NCBI GenBank assembly: GCA_009774145.1
Contig: VSND01000003.1
Span: 1-64,000, forward strand
From: Lachnospiraceae bacterium
Lineage (GTDB): Bacteria > Bacillota > Clostridia > Lachnospirales > Lachnospiraceae
Direction: 5' to 3'
DNA length: 64,000 nucleotides
How positions within the stretch are numbered: position 1 is the stretch's first letter; every line of letters starts with the position of its first letter. Shown here in pieces: positions 1 to 9,134 of the stretch. Under the pieces are notes generated by a model. That model ran no database searches. It was not told the origin of the DNA and saw only the letters and a program-made list of their open reading frames with translations. The position numbers were made by a program, and so were the translations under genes.

Positions 1-90
1 GTTATAGATCATCTGAAAAAATACTGGATTTTTTTACAAGAAATAGTAAAATTTAACTCATGATGTATAACATGGAAGGAGAAAAGAGTT

Positions 91-1149
91 ATGGGAAGAA
101 GAAAACAGGTGGCAAAATTAGCAGATGTGGCAGGTATGGCAGGTGTATCGATTGCAACAGCATCCATCATCCTGAACAATCCGGAAAAGAATCGTTTTTC
201 AGAGCGGGTCAGACAGAGAGTGCTTGAAGCAGCAGAAAAACTGCAGTATATCCCCGCCAGTTATGCACAACAGATGAAGGGGAAAGATATTGCTGTGATC
301 GGTCTGATCATCCCGGATCTGATGAATTCCTATTTTCCAGAACTTACAAGCGGTTTTTCCAGACTGGCAAATGAACTGGGATATCAGGTGATGTTGCTGG
401 ACACGGCCAACAACTTTCAGAGAGAGCAGTCTTTTGTAGAGACGTTAATCCGGATGCGGGTTGCAGGTGTGGGGCTGTGCGGTACATCAGGCAATTATGA
501 AGCAGACGAACAGATTCTGATTAAAAAGATGATGGCGATGGATATCCCGGTGGTTCAGTTTGACAGATACAGTACCAGTTCCGTCTGCCCTTATGTGGGG
601 ATTGACAATTTTCGGGCGGCGTACTGCATGACGGGAAAGATGATCCAGGCCGGACACCATAAGCTGGCGCTGCTTATGTGTGAGGATACCAGTTTCATTG
701 TGAAAGAGCGATGCAGAGGTTATGTGGAAGCCATGAAGCAGTACGGGTACAAAAGCGCTGTATTTACATATGATTATAAGCAGTTTGGCTCTATTTATCA
801 GCAGTTTAATCAGATTGTGAATTCGGAAGAACATTACACGGCGATCTTTACGGTCAGTGGTGATATTGATGCGATTGAATGTATCCGTGCGGCGGACAAG
901 ATGGGAATAAGAGTTCCGGCAGATCTGAGCATTGCAGGATTTGATGATATTTCCATGGCAGAAGTGATCAATCCGGCACTGACGACGATCTATCAGCCGA
1001 AATTCGAGATTGGAGAAACGGCCATGCGTCTTTTGGCAACAATGATCGACAAGCAGAAATTAGAAGAACAAAATGTGATTCTGCCATTTGAATATGTAGT
1101 TCGGGAATCAACAAGAGTCGTTTTGGAAGGGACAGAACATAAAGAATAG
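91..1149 (+). CDS. LacI/GalR-family transcriptional regulator
   Basis: Cytoplasmic repressor-type regulator of 352 aa, the usual LacI length. Residues about 10-30 form the LacI helix-turn-helix (LADVAGMAGVSIATASIIL), followed by a hinge and a periplasmic-binding-protein-like effector domain. An AAGGAG site lies about 9 bp before the ATG. It heads the catabolic island and is separated by 12 bp from the amidohydrolase gene, so it is probably co-transcribed with it and with the ABC transporter genes that it presumably controls. The effector is unknown; a sugar or sugar-acid derivative is inferred from the neighbours. Confidence 0.93.
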   Translation: MGRRKQVAKLADVAGMAGVSIATASIILNNPEKNRFSERVRQRVLEAAEKLQYIPASYAQQMKGKDIAVIGLIIPDLMNSYFPELTSGFSRLANELGYQVMLLDTANNFQREQSFVETLIRMRVAGVGLCGTSGNYEADEQILIKKMMAMDIPVVQFDRYSTSSVCPYVGIDNFRAAYCMTGKMIQAGHHKLALLMCEDTSFIVKERCRGYVEAMKQYGYKSAVFTYDYKQFGSIYQQFNQIVNSEEHYTAIFTVSGDIDAIECIRAADKMGIRVPADLSIAGFDDISMAEVINPALTTIYQPKFEIGETAMRLLATMIDKQKLEEQNVILPFEYVVRESTRVVLEGTEHKE

Positions 1150-1161
1150 GAGATAAAGTAT

Positions 1162-2109
1162 ATGATTCACGTGAGAGGAAAAGACATGTTGTTTATTGAA
1201 GCACATGGACATGTATGGGAGAAACTGCACGGAAGAAGATTTGATACGGAAACAGTAGTTCCTGTGGGAAACGGAAGAGTTCGAATTGGAGACGAAGAGA
1301 TCCAGTTTGTCCCTCCGGAGATGACGGACTGCAGCTGTCGGATCGAAGTACTGCAGACCTATGAGAAACTGCTGGGATTTGACAAGGCAGTGCTTTTACA
1401 GACACCCTGTTATGGAGAACAGTATGAGTACATAAACGAAATCATCCGGAAAAACCCGGAGAAATATGTGACTGTCGGGATTCCGAATCCGCAGATTAAA
1501 GAATCATATCTGGATATGGCAAAGCTGTGTCTGGAACAGTATGGATACAAAGGGCTGAAATTTGAATCTCCGGATATTCCTTTTGACATGCTGGCAGAAG
1601 AGAATCAGTTTGTATTTGAGGAGATCATGAAATATGATGCGTTCTTTATGATTGATCTTGGTTGGGGAGACGGGCCGCATGATTTCCCGATTGATGAGCT
1701 CCTGGAGGTTGCTAAAAGATATCCTCAGCTTAAGATCATGCTGCCGCATATGGGGGTCAGCAGGCTGTGGGATCCAAAAGAGAAGGGCAATCTGGACAGC
1801 CTGAAAAAGACTTTGTCGATTCTGAATTATAATCAGAATGTATATTTTGACTGTTCTGGTATTCCCATGCTGGCGACACGGGCAGGAGAATGCTATCCGT
1901 GGCCGCTTATGACTGATGTATTGAAGCTTGCCAAAGCAGAAGGGGCGATCGACAGAGTCATGTGGGGCAGCGATGCACCAACCGTGCTGGTGGCATGTAC
2001 CTACCGGCAGCATGTGGACTGTGTGGTTGACTACTGTGATTTCCTGACAGATGACGAGCTGGAAGATCTTCTTGGGAGAACCGCAGATAAAGTCTGGTTT
2101 GGCAAATAA
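1162..2109 (+). CDS. Amidohydrolase-2 family metal-dependent hydrolase
   Basis: Predicted TIM-barrel hydrolase of 315 aa in the amidohydrolase-related (PF04909-type) group. Visible marks are an N-terminal HGHVW (the H-x-H metal pair), a mid-protein LPHMG and a C-terminal WGSDAP containing the usual catalytic Asp. Members of this group hydrolyse lactones and amides or decarboxylate acids, so the reaction cannot be fixed from sequence. It sits between a LacI regulator and a sugar ABC importer, which suggests that it opens or trims the imported compound. It is cytosolic, with no signal peptide. Confidence 0.8.
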   Translation: MIHVRGKDMLFIEAHGHVWEKLHGRRFDTETVVPVGNGRVRIGDEEIQFVPPEMTDCSCRIEVLQTYEKLLGFDKAVLLQTPCYGEQYEYINEIIRKNPEKYVTVGIPNPQIKESYLDMAKLCLEQYGYKGLKFESPDIPFDMLAEENQFVFEEIMKYDAFFMIDLGWGDGPHDFPIDELLEVAKRYPQLKIMLPHMGVSRLWDPKEKGNLDSLKKTLSILNYNQNVYFDCSGIPMLATRAGECYPWPLMTDVLKLAKAEGAIDRVMWGSDAPTVLVACTYRQHVDCVVDYCDFLTDDELEDLLGRTADKVWFGK

Positions 2110-2137
2110 TCCTGGGACTGGAAAGGGGCTGATATTT

Positions 2138-3652
2138 TTGGAAAAAATGAAAGATCCCGTACCAATCGTTGAATTTCGGAACATATCAAAAGCTTTTTCC
2201 GGCGTGAAGGCACTGGATGAGGTATCCCTGGAAATCCAGAAAGGAGAAGTGCATTGTCTTCTTGGTGAGAACGGAGCCGGAAAATCGACTTTGATCAAAA
2301 TCCTGACAGGAGTTCTTCATGCAGATTCCGGTGAGATCCTGATTGATGGAAAAGAGGCTGTGATCGGAGATATCTGTCAGGCAAGAAAGCTTGGGATTGG
2401 AACCGTGTTTCAGGAAAACAGTCTGATTCCACATCTGTCGGTGGCAGAAAATGTATTTTTAACCAGAGAGGTTCGCGGACCTGGGGGGTTTATCAATTAC
2501 AGGGTGATGAATGAAGAAACCGTTCAGTGGGGAAGAGAACTGGGGGTAGAGCTGGATCCGCAGGTAACCGTGAATCATCTCTCGGTTGCGGAACAGCAGA
2601 TTGTGGAAATTGTAAAGGTATTTTCTCAAAATCCACGGATTGTGATTCTGGATGAGCCCACATCCTCGCTTTCGGATCATGAGATTGACAACCTGTTTCA
2701 GATCGTGAAGCGCATGCAGGATAAAGGAGTTACATTTATCTACGTTTCCCATCGGATGGAAGAAATCAAGGAGATTGGAGACGGCGGTTCGGTACTTCGG
2801 GATGGAAAATTCATCACGGCTATTGAGGATGTAAAGACGATGCCCTTGGACAGTATCATTTCCTATATTGTTGGTCGTTCACTGGATCAGGTCTATCCGA
2901 AAAGAAATGCCAGGATTGGAGATGTGCTCTTTGAGGTTCAGGAACTGTCGGTTCCTGATACGATCTACGATATCTGTTTTTCCGTTCATGAAGGTGAGGT
3001 TCTTGGATTTTCCGGACTGGTAGGTTCCGGAAGGACGGAAACCGCCAAGGCGGTCTTTGGAGCGTTGAAAAAATCATCCGGAAAGATCCTGATCAATGGG
3101 AAAAAGGTATCCATACACAGTCCTCATGATGCGATTCGTCTGGGAATCGGTTTTCTGACAGAAAATCGGAAGGAAGAAGGATTGTTTCTGAATAAATCGG
3201 TTTCCTGGAATGCAGTATCTGCATCTCTTGACAGAATAAAGAAGCATGGCATCCTGAATTTTCGGACAGAACGAAAGATCGTATCGGGTTATGTGGAATC
3301 GCTGAAGATCAAGCTCGCCAGTATAGACAGAGAAGTGAAATATCTGTCTGGCGGGAATCAACAAAAAGTCGTATTTGCAAAATGGCTGAACGCAAAGTCC
3401 CGCATCTATATATTTGATGAACCGACCAGGGGAATTGATGTGGGGGCAAAGAGCGAGATCTACGGAATCATCAATCAGCTGGCTGAAAATGGAAATGCAG
3501 TTATTGTTATTTCATCAGAGTTGCCGGAGATCCTGGGAGTGAGCGACCGCATTGCGGTATTTCATGAAGGGCGTCTGGTGAAGATTCTTCCAAGAGAAGG
3601 AACGACACAGGAGAAGATCATGTATTATGCAATCGGAGGACAGGAAACATGA
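2138..3652 (+). CDS. Sugar ABC transporter, duplicated ATP-binding subunit (RbsA/MglA type)
   Basis: ATPase of about 504 aa with two fused ABC domains, the normal architecture for CUT2 sugar importers. Domain 1 has GENGAGKST and VILDEPT. Domain 2 has a degenerate Walker A (GLVGSGRTE), the signature LSGGNQQKV and IYIFDEPT. I chose the TTG start at 2138 because GAAAGGGG lies 9 bp upstream. An ATG at 2147 is possible but sits too far from that site, and the longer frame from 2051 would run into the preceding gene. Its stop overlaps the ATG of the permease gene (ATGA). It powers uptake together with the next two genes. Confidence 0.92.
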   Translation: MEKMKDPVPIVEFRNISKAFSGVKALDEVSLEIQKGEVHCLLGENGAGKSTLIKILTGVLHADSGEILIDGKEAVIGDICQARKLGIGTVFQENSLIPHLSVAENVFLTREVRGPGGFINYRVMNEETVQWGRELGVELDPQVTVNHLSVAEQQIVEIVKVFSQNPRIVILDEPTSSLSDHEIDNLFQIVKRMQDKGVTFIYVSHRMEEIKEIGDGGSVLRDGKFITAIEDVKTMPLDSIISYIVGRSLDQVYPKRNARIGDVLFEVQELSVPDTIYDICFSVHEGEVLGFSGLVGSGRTETAKAVFGALKKSSGKILINGKKVSIHSPHDAIRLGIGFLTENRKEEGLFLNKSVSWNAVSASLDRIKKHGILNFRTERKIVSGYVESLKIKLASIDREVKYLSGGNQQKVVFAKWLNAKSRIYIFDEPTRGIDVGAKSEIYGIINQLAENGNAVIVISSELPEILGVSDRIAVFHEGRLVKILPREGTTQEKIMYYAIGGQET

Positions 3653-4614
3653 AGGGATGGAGACATATATATGTAAAAATTTCTAAAATTCAGGGGTTGA
3701 ATGCACTGCTTCCTCTGGCGGTGATCGTTCTGATACTGGCAATAGCCAGGGAAAATTTCCTGACTGTTGACAACATAATGAATGTATTTCGCCAGGCTTC
3801 CGTCTATGCGGTCATGGCAACGGGTATGACATTCGTACTCCTGACCGGCGGAGTGGATCTGTCCCATGGATCAGTGCTTGCCATGTGTTGTGTACTCTGT
3901 GCAATGACGATCAATTCGACTGGCAGCATGTGGCTGGGAATACTGGCGGCTGCAGGAGGAGGGGTGATCGTTGGTCTGATCAACGGCGTGGCTGTGGCAT
4001 ATGTAAAACTGCCGCCTTTTATCATGACACTGGGCTCCATGTATATGGTGAGAGGATTTACACTGTGGATCACGAACTCTACCCAGGTATCCGTCAAAGG
4101 TATGCCCCATTTTAACTATATCGGCCAGGGCTTTTTGTTGGGAATACCGATTCCGGTATATATATTTATCATTATCGGAATGATTGCATCCCTGTTTTTG
4201 ACCTATACAGCTACAGGCAGAAACATATACGCAGTCGGTTCCAATATGGAATCGGCCAGACTGTCCGGCGTGAAGGTCGAAAAAACACTGGTGCTTGTAT
4301 ATACTTTGTCTTCGGTCTGTGTCAGTCTTGCAGCAGTTGTGTATCTGGCCCGTCTGACGGCGGCGCAGCCAACAGCAGGTGAAAGCTATGAGATGGAAGC
4401 CATTGCGGCGGCAGTTGTAGGAGGAACGAGCCAGGCTGGAGGAGAGGGAGGGATTCTTGGCTCCCTGATCGGAGCGGTGTTGATTGCGATCATTCGTAAT
4501 GGGCTGGTGCTTCTGGGGGTAGGCAGTTATTTTACAAAGATCGTAGTAGGGCTGATCATCGTGCTTGCAGTGGCGCTGGATATTTCCAGACGCAGACTTT
4601 CAGCAAATAAATAA
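3649..4614 (+). CDS. Sugar ABC transporter permease (RbsC type)
   Basis: Polytopic inner-membrane permease of 321 aa with long hydrophobic stretches throughout, starting at about residue 17. The family-typical TGGVDLSHGSVLA segment is near residue 66, and the VVGGTSQAGGEGG loop near residue 256 fits the CUT2 permease EAA-like region. It overlaps the ATPase gene by 4 bp and is followed 17 bp later by the binding-protein gene. It forms the membrane channel of the importer; the substrate is unknown. Confidence 0.92.
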   Translation: MKGWRHIYVKISKIQGLNALLPLAVIVLILAIARENFLTVDNIMNVFRQASVYAVMATGMTFVLLTGGVDLSHGSVLAMCCVLCAMTINSTGSMWLGILAAAGGGVIVGLINGVAVAYVKLPPFIMTLGSMYMVRGFTLWITNSTQVSVKGMPHFNYIGQGFLLGIPIPVYIFIIIGMIASLFLTYTATGRNIYAVGSNMESARLSGVKVEKTLVLVYTLSSVCVSLAAVVYLARLTAAQPTAGESYEMEAIAAAVVGGTSQAGGEGGILGSLIGAVLIAIIRNGLVLLGVGSYFTKIVVGLIIVLAVALDISRRRLSANK

Positions 4615-4631
4615 AAAACGGAGGTAGCAAA

Positions 4632-5648
4632 ATGAGAAAGAAAATGGTATCTGTTGTATTGGTTCTTGCAATGGCTGTCTGTATGATGAGCGGATGTGGA
4701 ACCAAAGAAGAACCTGCAACCCCGGTTGAGACAAAAGAGCCGGCAGCAGAAGCAGAAACCGGGGATTCTGGACAGGAGGCAGCAGAGGGAGAACTTCCCG
4801 GGGCAGGTAAGACAATTGCATTTGTTCCCAAGCAGCTTGGAAATCCATATTTTGTCGCAGTACGTGATGCTGTGGAAGAGGCGGCAGTAACGAATGGATT
4901 TGAATTCAAATGCAATGCTCCGGATTCTTCCATCGAGGTGGACAAGCAGATCAGCATCTGTGAAGCATTTATCGCAGAGGGAGTAGATGTGCTGATTGTA
5001 ATTCCCAATGATGCCACAGCGATTGTAGATGTGATCAACAGTGCGTCGGAGAAGGGAATCGCAGTGCTTCTGGTCGATTCTGGTGCGGATGAATCGAATT
5101 ATATCTCTTATATCGGCACAGATAACTACGCGGGCGGCGGTGTGGCTGCAGAGTGGTTTAAGGAGAATGTGAGCGGTAAAGTGGCGATCATTGATGGAGC
5201 TGCAGGAAATGCTGCAACAACGGCGCGCTATAAAGGGTTTGTAGATGGTCTGGAAGGTTTTGACGGTATCGAGATTCTGACTTCGGATTATGGAAATGGG
5301 GATATGGGAACTTCCATGACAGTAGCCGAAAACTTTCTGACGACTTATCCGGATCTGGCTGCGATCTTCTGCTGTGATGACCAGATGGCTCAGGGTGCAG
5401 GACAGGCGGTGGCAGCGACAGACAGAGATGTGATCGTGTGCGGTTTTGACGGTTCTCCGGAAGGCGCGCAGGCGATTCTGGATGGTGTCATGGATGCAAC
5501 AATTGCTCAGACGCCAAGAATTATGGGAACAACGGCAGTGGAGTATGCGATTAAATATTTAAATGGAGAAGAAGTTGATCAGATTATCTATACAGACTGC
5601 CAGGTGGTATCTGCGGATAATGCATCTGATTATCTGGAATGGCATTAA
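4632..5648 (+). CDS. Sugar ABC transporter substrate-binding lipoprotein (RbsB type)
   Basis: Extracytoplasmic binding protein of 338 aa. It starts with a lipoprotein signal whose lipobox ends at the Cys in MMSGCG (about residue 22). An Ala/Glu-rich linker follows to about residue 56, and then a type-I periplasmic-binding fold (IAFVPKQLGNPYF; IGTDNYAGG; CGFDGSPEG). It is the last gene of the importer operon and is followed by a strong hairpin terminator. Ligand residues cannot be assigned to a specific sugar. Confidence 0.92.
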   Translation: MRKKMVSVVLVLAMAVCMMSGCGTKEEPATPVETKEPAAEAETGDSGQEAAEGELPGAGKTIAFVPKQLGNPYFVAVRDAVEEAAVTNGFEFKCNAPDSSIEVDKQISICEAFIAEGVDVLIVIPNDATAIVDVINSASEKGIAVLLVDSGADESNYISYIGTDNYAGGGVAAEWFKENVSGKVAIIDGAAGNAATTARYKGFVDGLEGFDGIEILTSDYGNGDMGTSMTVAENFLTTYPDLAAIFCCDDQMAQGAGQAVAATDRDVIVCGFDGSPEGAQAILDGVMDATIAQTPRIMGTTAVEYAIKYLNGEEVDQIIYTDCQVVSADNASDYLEWH

Positions 5649-5692
5649 ATAAACTCTCTGATTTTTCAGAGATGTATATGAGCTGCATTTTC

Positions 5693-5724
5693 AAACCGTC
5701 TGCAGATGGATGCAGACGGTTTTC
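5693..5724 (+). terminator. Rho-independent terminator after the ABC importer operon
   Basis: Perfect 12-bp arms (AAACCGTCTGCA and its complement, 5693-5704 and 5711-5722) with a 6-nt loop, running into TTTTCTG. A weaker 6-bp hairpin (TCTCTG/CAGAGA, 5655-5672) lies just upstream. Confidence 0.85.
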
Positions 5725-6014
5725 TGCTCTGTATCGTCAGGGAGATTGTTAGATAATTAACGAAATTGCAAGATAGGAAATGTCCTTAAGGATTCTTCTC
5801 TTTCTATTTACAAAATAATATACGAAAAAAGTCTAAAAATCAGGAAAATATGAAAAGATGACAAAGAAAATATAAAATCAAACTTTGTACGATAGGAAAT
5901 TCCGAAAATGTGATATTGCATGGTGAAAGAAAGAGAAATATTGGATAATGAAAATATCAAAAACAAGCTGAATTTGGTGAAAATAACCAAAGGAAAGCGG
6001 AAAGGAAGAGAAGA
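5725..6014 (+). promoter_or_regulatory. AT-rich intergenic region before the aldolase gene
   Basis: The 366-bp gap from 5649 to 6014 begins with the terminator and then turns strongly AT-rich. It contains two copies of GATAGGAAAT (5772-5781 and 5891-5900), which may be operator half-sites. A GGAAAGGAAGAG ribosome site precedes the ATG at 6015. I found no convincing -35/-10 pair and no small gene. A new promoter must lie here if the terminator works; this is inference. Confidence 0.4.
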
Positions 6015-6815
6015 ATGAAAGAGAACAAACTGCGTTATCACCTGGAACATGACCTGCCTCTTTTGTCCACCCGGCTCTGGAGTACCCAGCCGTTTTTCTG
6101 GGAAGCCATCGGAGCTACCGGTAATTTTGACTATGTGGAATTTGTGGCAGAGTATGCGCCTTATGATTTCACGGATCTGCCCAACATGACAAGGGCGGCG
6201 GAACTGAATGAGATGGGGACCATGATCAAGCTGGATTATCAGGGACGCGGCTTCGTGGCACAGAAGGCAGTCCAGGCAGGTTTCCAGAGTATTCTGTTCG
6301 TAGACCATGTAAATCCGGATCAGGTGCGTGAGAGTGTCAGTCTGGTAAAGCCGAAGACGGTGGACAGTGCGGGGATATTCGGATATCCGAACGGAAGATA
6401 TATCGGAGGGCAGTCTCATATACCGCCCCTCGATCATGTGAAGAGGCTGAATGATATCGTCCTCTGCTTCATGATAGAGAAAGAGGAGGCAGTGGCAAAT
6501 ATCGAAGAGATCTGCTCGATTCCCGGAGTGGATATGATTCAGTTCGGACCCAACGACTACTGTATGAGCAGAGGATGGAACAGAGCCGACCATGTGGCTG
6601 AGTTTAAGGAGGCAGAGCGGAAATGCATCGAAACGGCGCTGGCTCACGGAGTACGGCCAAGATGTGAGATTGTGTCTCCAGCAGACGCAGAGTATTATAT
6701 CAAGCTGGGAGTAAAGGATTTTTCTCTGGGGGATCAGCTTGCCAAAATGAAGGCATTCTGGAATGGTGAGGGAAAAGAAATGCGTGATCTGGTAGACAAT
6801 CTGAAACAGGGGTGA
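6015..6815 (+). CDS. HpcH/HpaI-family aldolase
   Basis: Cytosolic class-II (metal-dependent) aldolase-like enzyme of 266 aa in the HpcH/HpaI / citrate-lyase-beta superfamily. It has the MIEKEEAV segment (metal-binding Glu) and GVDMIQFGPNDYCMS (metal-binding Asp). Relatives cleave 2-keto-3-deoxy acids to pyruvate plus an aldehyde. The gene overlaps or abuts a 2-hydroxyacid dehydrogenase and is followed by a GntP-type permease, so a role in cleaving a sugar-acid intermediate is likely. The substrate cannot be read from the sequence. Confidence 0.85.
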   Translation: MKENKLRYHLEHDLPLLSTRLWSTQPFFWEAIGATGNFDYVEFVAEYAPYDFTDLPNMTRAAELNEMGTMIKLDYQGRGFVAQKAVQAGFQSILFVDHVNPDQVRESVSLVKPKTVDSAGIFGYPNGRYIGGQSHIPPLDHVKRLNDIVLCFMIEKEEAVANIEEICSIPGVDMIQFGPNDYCMSRGWNRADHVAEFKEAERKCIETALAHGVRPRCEIVSPADAEYYIKLGVKDFSLGDQLAKMKAFWNGEGKEMRDLVDNLKQG

Positions 6816-6820
6816 GGAAA

Positions 6821-7774
6821 GTGGCATATAAAGTACTGATTCCGGAAGACATCACGGCTCCCGGAAAAGATTTTCTGAAGTCCAGAGGTTATGAAGTGGT
6901 GGTTGTGGAAGGCACGGGTTCGGAAGCATTTGAGAGAGAAGCCGGGAATGCCGATGCACTTCTTGCCAGGACGGCAAAATATCCGGCAGAGATTCTGAAA
7001 AAGATGCCGAATCTGAAGGTGATCGGAAGGCATGGCGTGGGATATGACAATATTGACATGGCTTACTGTAATGAGAAGAAGATCTGGGTAACGATCACTC
7101 CTAATGCAAATTCCAATGCAGTGGCAGAACATACGATTATGATGATTCTTGCATGTGCAAAGAATCTGGTATTCCAGAACCGTCAGGTGATGGCAGGCAA
7201 CTGGAACTCCAGAAATCAGTACAAAGGACAGGAAGTGACCGGCAAGACGGTGGGGATTGTAGGCTGCGGACGGATCGGAAAACAGGTGGCCAGGAAAGCT
7301 GCACTGGGTCTTGACATGAGAGTGATCGGTTATGATCCGGTTATTCCCATGGATGTAAAACTCGATCATATCGAGCGGGTTTCATCCATTCAGGAACTGT
7401 TTCAGGAAGCGGATTTTGTATCTTTGCATCTGCCGGAAACGACTGAGACGAAAGGCATGATCAATAAAGAACTGCTTTCTCTGATGAAGCCGGAGGCTTC
7501 TCTGATCAACTGTGCGAGAGGCGGAATCGTGAATGAGGACGATCTGTATGAAGCGCTTTTTAGCCACAGGATTCATGGAGCAGGCGTGGACGTACTGATC
7601 CGGGAACCATACCGTCCTGATGACCGTCTTCTGACACTGGATCATATGATCGTGACGCCGCACAATGCGGCATTGAATACAGAGACCATGAACAAAATGG
7701 GACTGGACGCGGCGCGGGGGATCGATGAAGTGCTGAGCGGACAGACACCGTCATGGCCGGTCAGTAAATTCTAA
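6821..7774 (+). CDS. D-isomer-specific 2-hydroxyacid dehydrogenase
   Basis: NAD(P)-dependent oxidoreductase of about 317 aa. It has a Rossmann motif GIVGCGRIGKQVA and a catalytic triad Arg (NCARGG), Glu (IREPY) and His (TPHNAA). I prefer the GTG at 6821, with AGGGG 8 bp upstream. A GTG at 6812 would give a 4-bp overlap with the aldolase gene but has no properly spaced ribosome site. Family members interconvert 2-keto and 2-hydroxy acids or oxidise phosphoglycerate. Its place after the aldolase suggests that it handles a keto-acid product or precursor. Confidence 0.88.
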   Translation: MAYKVLIPEDITAPGKDFLKSRGYEVVVVEGTGSEAFEREAGNADALLARTAKYPAEILKKMPNLKVIGRHGVGYDNIDMAYCNEKKIWVTITPNANSNAVAEHTIMMILACAKNLVFQNRQVMAGNWNSRNQYKGQEVTGKTVGIVGCGRIGKQVARKAALGLDMRVIGYDPVIPMDVKLDHIERVSSIQELFQEADFVSLHLPETTETKGMINKELLSLMKPEASLINCARGGIVNEDDLYEALFSHRIHGAGVDVLIREPYRPDDRLLTLDHMIVTPHNAALNTETMNKMGLDAARGIDEVLSGQTPSWPVSKF

Positions 7775-7793
7775 CAAATAAGGGGGAAAAAGT

Positions 7794-9107
7794 ATGTTAG
7801 GCGTAATCGGAATTATTTTGGCACTCATTGTACTGGTGTACCTGACGTTTAAGGGCTGGCATATGGGAGTTGTGGCAATTGCTTCTTCTCTTATCATCAT
7901 TCTTACCAGCCGTATGGATATCTGGGAAGCCATCTCCGGGCCGTTTGCGGACAGTTTTGCGAATTTTGCGAAAAGCTGGTTTTTGATTTTCTCGCTGGGG
8001 GCAATCTTCGGCAAGGTGATGGATCAGGGAGGCGCATCCCTTTCCATTGCCAACTGGATGGTAAAAGTACTCGGCAAAAAGCACATCGTCCTGATTGTGC
8101 TTCTGACCACTCTGGTACTTTCCTATGGCGGCATCGGCGTGTTTGTCATCGCATTTACCATGTATCCGATCTGTATGGCGCTGTTTAAGGAAGCGGATAT
8201 CCCGAAGAAGATCTTTCCGGGACTTCTGCTGGCCATACCCGCGACGGTGACGATGGTATTCCTTCCGGGTACCCCGGCAACGCAAAATCTGATCCCGACC
8301 GAATTCTTCGGAACCACGCTGTATGCGGCACCTGTGATCGGTATTGTTACTTCCATCTTTGTATTTGCACTGGACTATCTGTTTTATAACTGGGTGGTAA
8401 AAAGTTGTGCGGCGAAAGGTGAGCACTTTATTCCGTCTCCGGGTGATGACGCAACAGATGCAGATGATCCGGAAACGCTGGCAGGGCTTCCGTCCCCGCT
8501 TATGGCGTTCCTTCCGCTGATCGTACTGATCGTATCCATCTTCGTCTTCCAGAAGCTGGTGTCTGTGGCCAACTTTGCGGTGTGCCTTGGCATGGCGCTT
8601 GCAATTCTTGTGGCACTGATTCTCTACCGCGGCAAGATGAATGTTCAGGAGACGCTGGCCGGAGGTACCGTCAATGGCCTGAATACCCTTATGGTGACCT
8701 CCTGTATCATGGGCTTCGGCGGTGTGGTAACGGCATCTCCTACCTACACCGCATGTACGGAGTGGCTGCTTGGCCTGGATATGAGCCCGCTGCTTCTGAT
8801 GTTCTTCTCCATCAACGTGATCTGTATGATTACAGGTTCTTCCACCGGCGGATTGAACATTTTCCTGAACTCCATGGGTGATTATCTCATCAGCACCGGT
8901 ATGAATCTTGAGATTCTTCACCGCATGTCTGCAATTGCATCTGCCGGTCTGGATGCGATGCCCCATGCATCCGGTGTCGTGATCGCGAATTCGGTTGCCA
9001 GAACGGATATGGCAGATACTTACAAATATACTTTCGTCTCTCAATGTCTGATTCCGATCCTTGGTTTCGGCCTGGCGGCGATACTCTATGCGATCGGTCT
9101 GTGCTGA
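7794..9107 (+). CDS. GntP-family (gluconate-type) permease
   Basis: Integral membrane transporter of 437 aa with hydrophobic segments along the whole length and the GntP-like N-terminus (VYLTFKGWHMGVVAI). It contains LSYGGIGVFVIAF and FLPGTPATQNL re-entrant-like loops and a conserved DAMPHASGVV near residue 385. The family imports gluconate and related sugar or hydroxy acids by proton symport. It gives the island a second uptake route beside the ABC importer, and it is followed 27 bp later by a metallohydrolase gene. Confidence 0.88.
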   Translation: MLGVIGIILALIVLVYLTFKGWHMGVVAIASSLIIILTSRMDIWEAISGPFADSFANFAKSWFLIFSLGAIFGKVMDQGGASLSIANWMVKVLGKKHIVLIVLLTTLVLSYGGIGVFVIAFTMYPICMALFKEADIPKKIFPGLLLAIPATVTMVFLPGTPATQNLIPTEFFGTTLYAAPVIGIVTSIFVFALDYLFYNWVVKSCAAKGEHFIPSPGDDATDADDPETLAGLPSPLMAFLPLIVLIVSIFVFQKLVSVANFAVCLGMALAILVALILYRGKMNVQETLAGGTVNGLNTLMVTSCIMGFGGVVTASPTYTACTEWLLGLDMSPLLLMFFSINVICMITGSSTGGLNIFLNSMGDYLISTGMNLEILHRMSAIASAGLDAMPHASGVVIANSVARTDMADTYKYTFVSQCLIPILGFGLAAILYAIGLC

Positions 9108-9134
9108 TGAAAGAACAGAGATGGAGGATTGCGT